NCBI RefSeq assembly: GCF_013377085.1
Contig: NZ_JACAAX010000007.1
Coordinates: 99,033 to 163,032, forward strand
Direction of reading: 5' to 3'
Length of the DNA stretch: 64,000 bases
From: Rhodoplanes sp.
GTDB lineage: Bacteria; Pseudomonadota; Alphaproteobacteria; Rhizobiales; Xanthobacteraceae
This document shows positions 19,155-26,295 of the stretch, one piece after another. Below the pieces are notes generated by a model. The model did not search any database. It had not been told where the DNA came from and saw only the letters and a list, made by a program, of their open reading frames with translations. Numbering within the stretch: the stretch's first letter is position 1; every line of letters starts with the position of its first letter. The position numbers were made by a program, and so were the translations under genes.

Positions 19155-20156
19155 TCAGCCGTGCTGATCCGTCCAGGCGCCCGTTCCGGCGACCTGCGGG
19201 GCGGGCTCGCCGGGCGTCCAGCGGAGCGCCGATCCGCCCTCGATCGCGATGCCCTCGTCGACGACGACCCGAAGCAGGCGCTTCGCGCCGGGAAAGCGCG
19301 CAACCTCGTCCGAGTCCCAGATCACCTCGGCGCGGCCGGTGAGCATCAGCACGTCGCCGGTCGCGTCGTCGACGAACAACACCCCGGTGGCCGGGTTCGT
19401 CAGGATGTTGCCGAAGGTGTTGAAAAAGAAGTTTCCGAGGAAATCGGGGACGACCAGCACGCTGTGTCCGCCCTCGCGGCGCAGGTCGACGAAGCCCGGC
19501 CGGCCGCCGCGGTGGCTGATATCGACGCCCTCGACCGGATCGCCGTCGCCGGCCCCCGGCGAGGCGGTGGCGATATAGAACGTGTCGGCTGCGCGCACCA
19601 GCGCCGCGGCCTGTTGGGACAGCACGGCGCCCTCGGGCCGCAGCCGTGGCCGGCCGCACGTCGGGGCTTCGACATAGGTCACGCTGCGGGCGCGGATGTA
19701 CTTGGCGCAATTCCCAAAGCTCTGGTCGACCGCGATCGACATCGTGGTGCCGTCGATGGCGGCGATGCGGCCGTTCATGCGGTTGCGCCGGCGGGTCGCC
19801 GGCTGGATGCCGAGCACGCCGACGGGCGCACCCGGCACCAGCGTGCCGCCGAGCGGATGGCCGGCCGGCAGCACGGCGTCGACCGTCAGGGTGTGCGGAT
19901 CGCCCGAGTGGGCAAATCCCGGCGGTCCGGCGAGGAGGGCGGCCCAGGGCCGGCCCTGCCGGTCGAGCGCGCCGACGACCAGGAACGGCAGCGTCGCGAA
20001 GAAGGCGCGGTGCTGGTCCGGCATGGCGGTGCGGATGCCGAAGCGGCCGCCGCGCTCGGCGATCTCGCGGGCGCCGACGCGCTCCTGCGCGGCAATCTCG
20101 CCGGCGTGCCAGGGAGAGGAGTCGAGGCTCCAGCCGGGCGGCCTCGCCGAGGTCAT
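19155..20156 (-). CDS. Pyridoxamine 5'-phosphate oxidase-family flavoprotein
   Basis: 333 residues, longer than classical PdxH. The split-barrel PPOX fold is suggested by FLVVGALDRQGRPWAALLAGPPGF near residue 60 and by the second half FFFNTFGNILTNPATGVLFVDDATGDVLMLTGRAEVIWD. These match the FMN-binding PPOX-like group often annotated as pyridoxamine 5'-phosphate oxidase-related. The substrate is unknown; detoxification is plausible from pairing with a GST. Its start overlaps the stop of the GST by 4 bases, so the two form an operon. Confidence 0.75.
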   Translation of the reverse strand: MTSARPPGWSLDSSPWHAGEIAAQERVGAREIAERGGRFGIRTAMPDQHRAFFATLPFLVVGALDRQGRPWAALLAGPPGFAHSGDPHTLTVDAVLPAGHPLGGTLVPGAPVGVLGIQPATRRRNRMNGRIAAIDGTTMSIAVDQSFGNCAKYIRARSVTYVEAPTCGRPRLRPEGAVLSQQAAALVRAADTFYIATASPGAGDGDPVEGVDISHRGGRPGFVDLRREGGHSVLVVPDFLGNFFFNTFGNILTNPATGVLFVDDATGDVLMLTGRAEVIWDSDEVARFPGAKRLLRVVVDEGIAIEGGSALRWTPGEPAPQVAGTGAWTDQHG

Positions 20157-20794
20157 GATACCGCCTCCAGGGCCGGCTCGGTCTTTTGCATCGGCACGAA
20201 GCCGGGCAGGGCCTCGATACCGGCGAGCCAGGCGACGATACGCGGGTAGGGCGCCAGTGCGACGCCGCCCTCCGGCGCATGCGCAGTGTAACTGTAAAGG
20301 GCGACGTCCGCGATGGTCGGCCCGTCGCCGGCGACGAACCGCCGCGTGGCGAGATGCCGGTCGAGCACGCCGAACAACGCATGCGCCGTCGCCTTGGCGG
20401 CCGCGTGGTCGCGCGGTGCCCCGAACACCGTGACGAGCCGTGCCGTCGCCGGCCCGGCCGCGAGCGGTCCGGCCGCGATCGACAGCCAGCGCTGGATCTC
20501 GGCCGCGGTGTCCGGATCGGTCGGGTACCAGCGTCCGGTTCGGTCATAGCGCAGCGCCAGATAGACCAGGATCGCGTTGCTGTCGGCGATCACCCGGTCA
20601 CCGTCCTCCAGCACGGGTACTTGCCCGAACGGGTTCTTGGCCAGGAACGCCGGAGCCTTGTGGGCGCCGACGGCGAGGTCGACCTCGATCGTTTCGGCCG
20701 CGAGCCCGAGCAGAGAGAGAAACAGCTCGGCCCGGTGGGCGTGGCCGGAGAGCGGGTAGCGATGCAGGCGGAGCGTGGTCTTCGGCGCGGTCAT
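20153..20794 (-). CDS. Glutathione S-transferase
   Basis: 213 residues. The N-terminal thioredoxin fold (LRLHRYPLSGHAHRAELFLSLLG) has a Ser-Gly-His at the catalytic position. FGQVPVLEDGDRVIADSNAILVYLA gives the cis-Pro loop and gamma-Glu Ser/Asn, and the C-terminal helical domain has FVAGDGPTIADVALYSY (N-capping box). It is first in a two-gene operon with the PPOX-family gene and is divergent from a LysR regulator that probably controls it. Confidence 0.92.
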   Translation of the reverse strand: MTAPKTTLRLHRYPLSGHAHRAELFLSLLGLAAETIEVDLAVGAHKAPAFLAKNPFGQVPVLEDGDRVIADSNAILVYLALRYDRTGRWYPTDPDTAAEIQRWLSIAAGPLAAGPATARLVTVFGAPRDHAAAKATAHALFGVLDRHLATRRFVAGDGPTIADVALYSYTAHAPEGGVALAPYPRIVAWLAGIEALPGFVPMQKTEPALEAVS

Positions 20795-20863
20795 GTTGGT
20801 CTCCCGGGGCGCGAGGAACGGCGACCCGAGACCTAGCTGTTGCGCATTGCCGGTAGAATATGC

Positions 20864-20881
20864 TGATCTCGTAAAAGATCA
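20864..20881. promoter_or_regulatory. Perfect inverted repeat TGATCT-N6-AGATCA, candidate LysR operator
   Basis: In the 108-base divergent gap between the GST operon and the LysR gene, TGATCT and AGATCA flank CGTAAA. The site ends 21 bases before the LysR ATG and lies in an AT-rich patch. LysR regulators usually bind dyads between divergent genes, so autoregulation and control of the GST-PPOX operon are likely. Binding itself is inferred. Confidence 0.5.
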
Positions 20882-20902
20882 TTACAAAATGCGGAATAAT
20901 CC

Positions 20903-21811
20903 ATGGACCGGCTCGGCGCCATGCGGGCCTTCGTGGCGGTGGCCGAGGAGGAGGGCTTCTCGGCCGCGGCCAAGCGACTCGGCCTGTCGCCGCCGGCCGT
21001 GACGCGAGCGGTCGCGGCGCTCGAGGAGGCGCTCGGCACGCGGCTGCTGCGGCGGACCACCCGGGTGGTGCGGCTCACCGAGGCGGGGCGGACCTTCCTG
21101 ATCGACTGCCGACGCATCCTGGCCGCGCTCGACGAGGCGATGGCGGCGGCCGCCGGCACCCAGACCGAGCCGCGCGGCCGGGTCGCCGTGACGGCACCGG
21201 CGATGTTCGGGCGCCGCCACGTGGCGCCCGTGATGGTGGCGCTGCTGGCCCGCCATCCCGGGCTCGCCGTGCAGACCCTGTTCGTCGACCGCGTCGTCGA
21301 TCTCCTGGAAGAGGGCATCGACATCGCCGTGCGCATCGCGCACCTCGCCGACTCGTCGTTGACCGCCGTAAAAGTCGGCAGCATGCGGCGCGTCGTCTGC
21401 GCCGCACCGGCCTATCTCGACGCCCATGGAACGCCGGCCGATCCGCGCGATCTCGCCGACCACGAGGCGATCGCCTTCTCGCAGGCCGCGACCGAGGCGC
21501 TGTGGTCGTTCCCGGCGGGCCGGCGCAGCCTGACCGTGAGGCCGCGCACCCGGCTGGTCGTCAACTCGGCCGAGATGGCCATCGCCGCGGCTGTGGCCGG
21601 CCACGGCATCGCGCGGGTGCTGTCCTATCAGGCGGTTCGCGAGGTGCAGGCCGGAGCGCTGCGGATCGTCCTGGCCGCGCACGAGCCGGCGCCCGTCCCG
21701 GTCCATGTCGTCCATGGCGAGGGCCGGCAGGTGTCGGCCCGCAGCCGGGCCGTCATCGATTTCGCGGTGGAGCGCCTGCGCGCCGACGCGCCCGGCTGGA
21801 TTGCGGTCTAA
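20903..21811 (+). CDS. LysR-family transcriptional regulator
   Basis: 302 residues. The N-terminal winged helix-turn-helix is [41 protein letters not shown]. The effector-binding domain begins near residue 90 ([20 protein letters not shown]), a variant seen in the broad CrgA/DmlR-like group. It likely regulates the divergent GST-PPOX operon. Its stop codon overlaps the stop of rnd on the other strand (convergent, 4 bases). Confidence 0.95.
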   Translation: MDRLGAMRAFVAVAEEEGFSAAAKRLGLSPPAVTRAVAALEEALGTRLLRRTTRVVRLTEAGRTFLIDCRRILAALDEAMAAAAGTQTEPRGRVAVTAPAMFGRRHVAPVMVALLARHPGLAVQTLFVDRVVDLLEEGIDIAVRIAHLADSSLTAVKVGSMRRVVCAAPAYLDAHGTPADPRDLADHEAIAFSQAATEALWSFPAGRRSLTVRPRTRLVVNSAEMAIAAAVAGHGIARVLSYQAVREVQAGALRIVLAAHEPAPVPVHVVHGEGRQVSARSRAVIDFAVERLRADAPGWIAV

Positions 21812-23028
21812 ACGGTCCGCTCGACCGCGATCACCCGGCCGCGCTCGACCGCGAGCGAAAGCTGGCCGTGCTTGAGCGCGAGCGCCTTGTCGCCGAACAG
21901 CTCGCGACGCCAGCCCTTGAGGGCACGCACGTCGGCCTCGTCGTCGGCGGCGATGTGCTCGAGGTCGTCGACCGTGGCGATCACCTTGGCGGCGACGCCG
22001 TGGCGCTCCGCCGTCATCCGCAGCAGAACCTTCAGAAGCTCGACCGTGGCGCTGCCATTGGCCATCGGCCGGCTGCGCTCGATCGGCGGCAGCGTCTTGG
22101 GGTCGCGGGCGAGCCCGGCCTTGATCGCCTCGACGATGTCCTGGCCCCAGCGCGAGCGCTCGAAGCCCTTGGGCAGCGAGCGCAGGCCGGCGAGCCGCTC
22201 CGGCGTCGTCGGCGCCTGCAGGGCGATCTCGCCGATCACGTCGTCCTTGAGCACCCGGCCGCGCGGAACATCGCGCGACTGCGCCTCGCGCTCGCGCCAG
22301 GCGGCGACCTCGATCAGGACGGCGAGCTCCTTGGGTTTTCGCACCCGGCTCTTGAGCCGTTCCCAGGCGGTCTCCGGATCGGCCCGGTAGGTCGACGGCG
22401 AGGTGAGGATCTCCATCTCCTCGTCGACCCAGTTGGTGCGGCCGCGCCGCGCCAAATCCTCCGACAGGGCCACATAGGCGTCGCGCAGATGAGTGACGTC
22501 GGAGGTCGCATAGGCGATCTGGGCCGGCGTCAGCGGCCGACGCGACCAGTCGGTGAAGCGGTGCGACTTGTCGAGATTGTCGCCGGTGATTCGCTGGACG
22601 AGCTGGTCGTACGAGATGGCGTCGCCGTACCCCAGCACCATGGCGGCGACCTGGGTGTCGAAGATCGGGCGCGGGATCAGCGAGGCCTGGTGCCAGACGA
22701 TCTCGATGTCCTGACGGGCGGCGTGGAAGACCTTCACCACCCGTTCGTTCGCCATCAGGGCGTAGAACGGGGCGAGGTCGATGCCGTCGGCCAGCGTGTC
22801 GACCACCACGGCCTCTTCCGGCGTCGCGATCTGGGCGACGCAGAGCAGCGGATAGTAGGTTGATTCGCGCAGGAACTCGGTGTCGACCGTGACGAAGGGA
22901 TGCGCCGCCATCCGCTCGCAGACGGCTGCGAGCGCGTCGGTGGTGGTGATCGGCTCGACCGCCTGGATGTCGGTGGGCTCGCCGGCTGCGCGGGCGGTTC
23001 GCGTACGCAACGGATCCTCGGTCAGCAT
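21808..23028 (-). CDS. rnd: Ribonuclease D
   Basis: 406 residues. It is a 3'-5' exoribonuclease that trims tRNA precursors. The DEDDy set is visible: [10 protein letters not shown] (Asp, Glu), [13 protein letters not shown] (Asp) and [13 protein letters not shown] (Tyr, Asp). HRDC follows at about 220-300 ([33 protein letters not shown]). A run of seven G (plus strand) lies just upstream of the ATG, which has no obvious ribosome site. It converges with the LysR gene. Confidence 0.95.
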   Translation of the reverse strand: MLTEDPLRTRTARAAGEPTDIQAVEPITTTDALAAVCERMAAHPFVTVDTEFLRESTYYPLLCVAQIATPEEAVVVDTLADGIDLAPFYALMANERVVKVFHAARQDIEIVWHQASLIPRPIFDTQVAAMVLGYGDAISYDQLVQRITGDNLDKSHRFTDWSRRPLTPAQIAYATSDVTHLRDAYVALSEDLARRGRTNWVDEEMEILTSPSTYRADPETAWERLKSRVRKPKELAVLIEVAAWREREAQSRDVPRGRVLKDDVIGEIALQAPTTPERLAGLRSLPKGFERSRWGQDIVEAIKAGLARDPKTLPPIERSRPMANGSATVELLKVLLRMTAERHGVAAKVIATVDDLEHIAADDEADVRALKGWRRELFGDKALALKHGQLSLAVERGRVIAVERTV

Positions 23029-23259
23029 CGAACGGGGGGGAGGGGCTGGGCTGACGGGCCTGGCCCGCCGAATGCACGATGAAACATTTTGGTCATGAGG
23101 GCATCGATCATCAGGCCGAATGTTAGCGCGGTGAACCCGCGAGGTCGAGCAGTGCAGCCGGCATAAGCCGGAAATTCAAGGAATTTTCGCAAGATCGCAG
23201 GTGTCGTCGGGGTCGTCTACGCGGCGCGGTAGGGCGGTGCCGACGGAACGGCAGGGCGT

Positions 23260-25554
23260 TCACGCGGCGACGGCGTGCTCGTAGATGTCCTCCTCCTGGG
23301 CGTTGTGGATGCGGACCAGCGCCTCGATCGACTCGATCACCCGTTGGGCGTCGCGGACCAGGTAGCGGTCGACGTCCTGGGGCCGCAGGCCCTCGGCGAG
23401 TCGGGCCAGCAGGCGGGCGAGGTGCTGGATCTCGCGGTGCGCCCGGCTCATGGCGGACAAGCCATGGCCATCGGACAGGAAGCGGGTCAGCCGTGGATAG
23501 ACGGTCGCCTCGTCGTCCAGCTCGTGGCGGACGACCTCCTCGGTGACCAGCCGGTTCGCCGCCAGCACCAGCTCCACCGCCTCGGCCGGGGCGGCGTCGT
23601 CGAGGGCGTCGGCGATCGTCCGCAGCCCGTCGAGGCTGCGCTCCAGGCGCTCGTGCTCCTCGCGCAGGTCGCGGGCCGCGGTCGACGACATGGTGCTCAG
23701 CCGGCGGCCCAGGGGGCTGCGCCCGGGCCCGAGTGCGCGCAGCGCATTGAGAATGACGGCGACGTCGATCGCCTCCTGGGTGAGCGCGCCGGCGACCGGG
23801 CTGAGGAAGCCGAAGGCGGCCGCCAGCATGGCGACGCCGGACAGCACCATGCCGACCACGATGCTCTGCACGGCGATGCTGCGGGTGCGGCGCGCCACCG
23901 CGACGGCCAGCGAGACGCGGTCGAGCCGGTCGACCAGGATCACCACGTCGGCGGCCTGCGACGAGGCCGAGGCGCCACGCGCCCCCATGGCGATGCCGAC
24001 GCCGGCGGCGGCGAGCGCCGGGGCGTCGTTGATGCCGTCGCCGACCATCAGGGTCGGGGCGAGGCGCTGCTCGGTGGCGACCGCGTCGACCTTGTCGGAG
24101 GGCGAGCGGTCCGACAGCACGGCGTCGAGGTCGAGTGCCGCCCCGATCGTCTCGGCGGCGTCGGCGCGGTCGCCCGTCACCATCATGATGCGGCGGATGC
24201 CGGCCGAGCGAAGCATCTGGATGGCGCGCGGCGTCTCCTGGCGCAGCTCGTCGGCGAGCAGCAGGGCGCCGGCCGGCCTTCCGTCGATGACGACGAAGAC
24301 GCCGAGCGCCGAGCGCCACGAGGCCCGCCGCAGGGCCCGGATCGCCCAGTCGGGAAGCCGCGCGGTGCCGAACGCCATCGACTGCGAGCCGACGCAGACG
24401 GCCTGCGGACCAATCCGTCCCTCCAGCCCGGAGCCGAGGTTTTCCCGCACGTCGGTCGGCATCGTCAGCGTGAGGCCGCGCCCGGTCGCGGCGCCGACGA
24501 TGGCGCTGGCGATCACATGGTGCGAGGCCTGCTCCATGGAGGCGGCGAGCCGCAGCACCTCGTCGGCGTCCTCGCCGGGCGCCGTCTCGATGGCGACCAG
24601 CCGGGCGCCGCCGACCGTCAGCGTGCCGGTCTTGTCGAACAGCACCGTATGGGTCTGGGCGAGCGCTTCCAGCGCGCCGCCGCCCTTCACCAGGATGCCG
24701 TGGCGGGCCGCTTGCGACACGCCGGCGATGAAGGCGACCGGGGCGGCCAGGATCAGCGGACAGGGCGTGGACGCGACCAGCACGGCGAGCGCCCGGATCG
24801 GGTCGCCCGACAGGGCCCAGGCGGCGCCGGCGATCACCAGGGTCGCGGGCAGCAGCAGCAGGGCGAAGCGGTCGGCGATGCGGATGAACGGCGCCTTGGC
24901 GGTCTGCGCCGCCGTGACGAGACGGACGATGCCCGCATAGGTGCTCTCGCCGGCGGTCGCGCGCGCCAGCATCTCGAAGGTTTCTCCGACATTGACCGTG
25001 CCGCTGCGGACCTCCTCGCCGGCGCGCCGGGTCACCGGCAGGGCTTCGCCCGTCAGGGCGGACTCGTCGATCACGGCCCCGGCGCCCGTCACGGTACCGT
25101 CGACCGGCACCACCTCGCCGGCCCGCACCAGCACGGCGTCGCCGATCGCCACCGCCTCGATGGCGACGTCCTCGACGGTGTCACCGCTGCGGCGATGGGC
25201 AAGCCGCGGGGCGCGGTCGACCAGGGCGCGCAGGTCGCGCTCGGCGCGCGCCACCGCAAAGTCCTCGAGCACGTTGCCGCCCGTGTACATGATGGCGACC
25301 ACGACGCCGGCGAGCGGCTCGCCGAAGACGAGTGCGGCGCTCATCGACACGAAGGCGACGGCATCGACCCCCATCCGGCCGGCCAGCAGGGCACGCACGA
25401 TCGAGACGGCGAGGGCGACGACGACCGGCACGGTGCCGGCCGCGAACATCCAGTACGCCGCGACCGGTTCGCCGAGGCCCCAGGCCGCCAGCCCGAGCAA
25501 CAGCCCGGCGAGCGCGGTCGAGACCAGGCCGTACCGCATCAATCGTTCGCGCAT
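23260..25554 (-). CDS. P1B-type metal ATPase with C-terminal hemerythrin-like domain
   Basis: 764 residues from the ATG at 25552-25554, which has an AGGA site; an upstream in-frame ATG adds 16 residues. Core motifs: VPVDGTV, LTGEALPVTR (about 168), TPCPL in the metal-binding helix (263-267), FDKTGT with the phosphorylated Asp 307, MVTGDR and GDGIND (505-510). There is no N-terminal heavy-metal domain. The TPC motif plus a C-terminal hemerythrin-like region (about 625-764, with H634, H677/E682, H706, H750 and E754) matches the P1B-5 subgroup, for which Ni/Fe transport has been proposed. The usual His-Pro dipeptide of the N-domain reads His-His (SHHVIA). It lies 176 bases downstream of a response-regulator gene in the same direction. 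Confidence 0.9.
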   Translation of the reverse strand: MRERLMRYGLVSTALAGLLLGLAAWGLGEPVAAYWMFAAGTVPVVVALAVSIVRALLAGRMGVDAVAFVSMSAALVFGEPLAGVVVAIMYTGGNVLEDFAVARAERDLRALVDRAPRLAHRRSGDTVEDVAIEAVAIGDAVLVRAGEVVPVDGTVTGAGAVIDESALTGEALPVTRRAGEEVRSGTVNVGETFEMLARATAGESTYAGIVRLVTAAQTAKAPFIRIADRFALLLLPATLVIAGAAWALSGDPIRALAVLVASTPCPLILAAPVAFIAGVSQAARHGILVKGGGALEALAQTHTVLFDKTGTLTVGGARLVAIETAPGEDADEVLRLAASMEQASHHVIASAIVGAATGRGLTLTMPTDVRENLGSGLEGRIGPQAVCVGSQSMAFGTARLPDWAIRALRRASWRSALGVFVVIDGRPAGALLLADELRQETPRAIQMLRSAGIRRIMMVTGDRADAAETIGAALDLDAVLSDRSPSDKVDAVATEQRLAPTLMVGDGINDAPALAAAGVGIAMGARGASASSQAADVVILVDRLDRVSLAVAVARRTRSIAVQSIVVGMVLSGVAMLAAAFGFLSPVAGALTQEAIDVAVILNALRALGPGRSPLGRRLSTMSSTAARDLREEHERLERSLDGLRTIADALDDAAPAEAVELVLAANRLVTEEVVRHELDDEATVYPRLTRFLSDGHGLSAMSRAHREIQHLARLLARLAEGLRPQDVDRYLVRDAQRVIESIEALVRIHNAQEEDIYEHAVAA

Positions 25555-25617
25555 AGTGTCCTCGCCAAGGCGGATCAGGGGTTGCCGCGGGACTGCTAGC
25601 ATTTGCCAGAAGTAATT

Positions 25618-25635
25618 GGAAATACGGTATTTTCC
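25618..25635. promoter_or_regulatory. Imperfect palindrome in ATPase leader
   Basis: GGAAATAC-G-GTATTTTCC is an inverted repeat with one extra T, 64 bases upstream of the ATPase start. It lies in a locally AT-rich segment between the response-regulator gene and the ATPase. A regulator site is inferred from position only. Confidence 0.3.
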
Positions 25636-25730
25636 GGGGTTACAGCGCGACTGCGAGGCATTCGCGACGAGACCGTATGCAGCACGTTTGAACAGCGCCC
25701 TCCGGGTGCTCTCGGCGTCCTCGGACAGTC

Positions 25731-26141
25731 TCAGGACGGTGCGGGCCGGACGACCCGGCGGGCGCCGGCGAGGCAGCTTTCCACGACGGCGACCACCTCG
25801 TCCGGATCGAGCGGCTTCACCAGGCTCGCCACCGCGCCGAGATCGACAGCCATCTTCAGGAAGTCCGGGCCTGGGGCGCCGGTGCGCTCGGTCCGGGCCC
25901 CGGAGATCACCACCACGGGCAGGCTCGGATCGGCGCGGCGGATTTCCCGCAGCGTCTCGAAGCCGTCCATCTCGGGCATGAACACGTCGCAGATCACCAG
26001 GTCGAGCCCGCCGCCCTTGACCGAGGCAACGCCGGTGCGGCCGTTTTCGACCAACATGATCTCGTGGCCGGCCGCCTCGAGCAGGATCTGGAGGGAGGCA
26101 CGGACCAGTTCATCGTCGTCGATCACCAGAAGACGCGCCAT
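25731..26141 (-). CDS. Single-domain response regulator (CheY-like)
   Basis: 136 residues, receiver domain only. The acidic pocket is IDDDE (8-11), the phospho-acceptor is Asp52 in VICDVFMPEMDGF, the switch Ser is in VVISGA, and Lys is in LVKPLDPDE. There is no output domain, so it acts by protein contact or as a phosphorelay shuttle. The ATG at 26141 starts exactly at the receiver fold; upstream frame extensions are leader. It is divergent from the hybrid kinase and upstream of the hemerythrin ATPase, so it is probably a partner of the kinase. Confidence 0.9.
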   Translation of the reverse strand: MARLLVIDDDELVRASLQILLEAAGHEIMLVENGRTGVASVKGGGLDLVICDVFMPEMDGFETLREIRRADPSLPVVVISGARTERTGAPGPDFLKMAVDLGAVASLVKPLDPDEVVAVVESCLAGARRVVRPAPS

Positions 26142-26295
26142 CGCGGGGTGACTTGCGGGTCGGGGGGGGGGACCGGTCTTGCTGCGGGTGCTGCTTCTGT
26201 CGTACACGGGTCAGTGTATACAGTACGCAAAAAAGATTCACGGATTTACTGCGCGACAGTCGCGTAAATACAGCCTTCCGCGATAAACATGCGTG
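26142..26295. promoter_or_regulatory. Divergent promoter region with G10 tract and dyads
   Basis: This 154-base region separates the response regulator (minus) and the hybrid kinase (plus). It contains ten consecutive G at 26162-26171, about 20 bases upstream of the regulator ATG. TGTATACA lies near 26213-26220. An imperfect dyad runs from TTTACTGCGCGAC to GTCGCGTAAA at 26245-26268. These could hold promoters of both genes. Confidence 0.4.
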
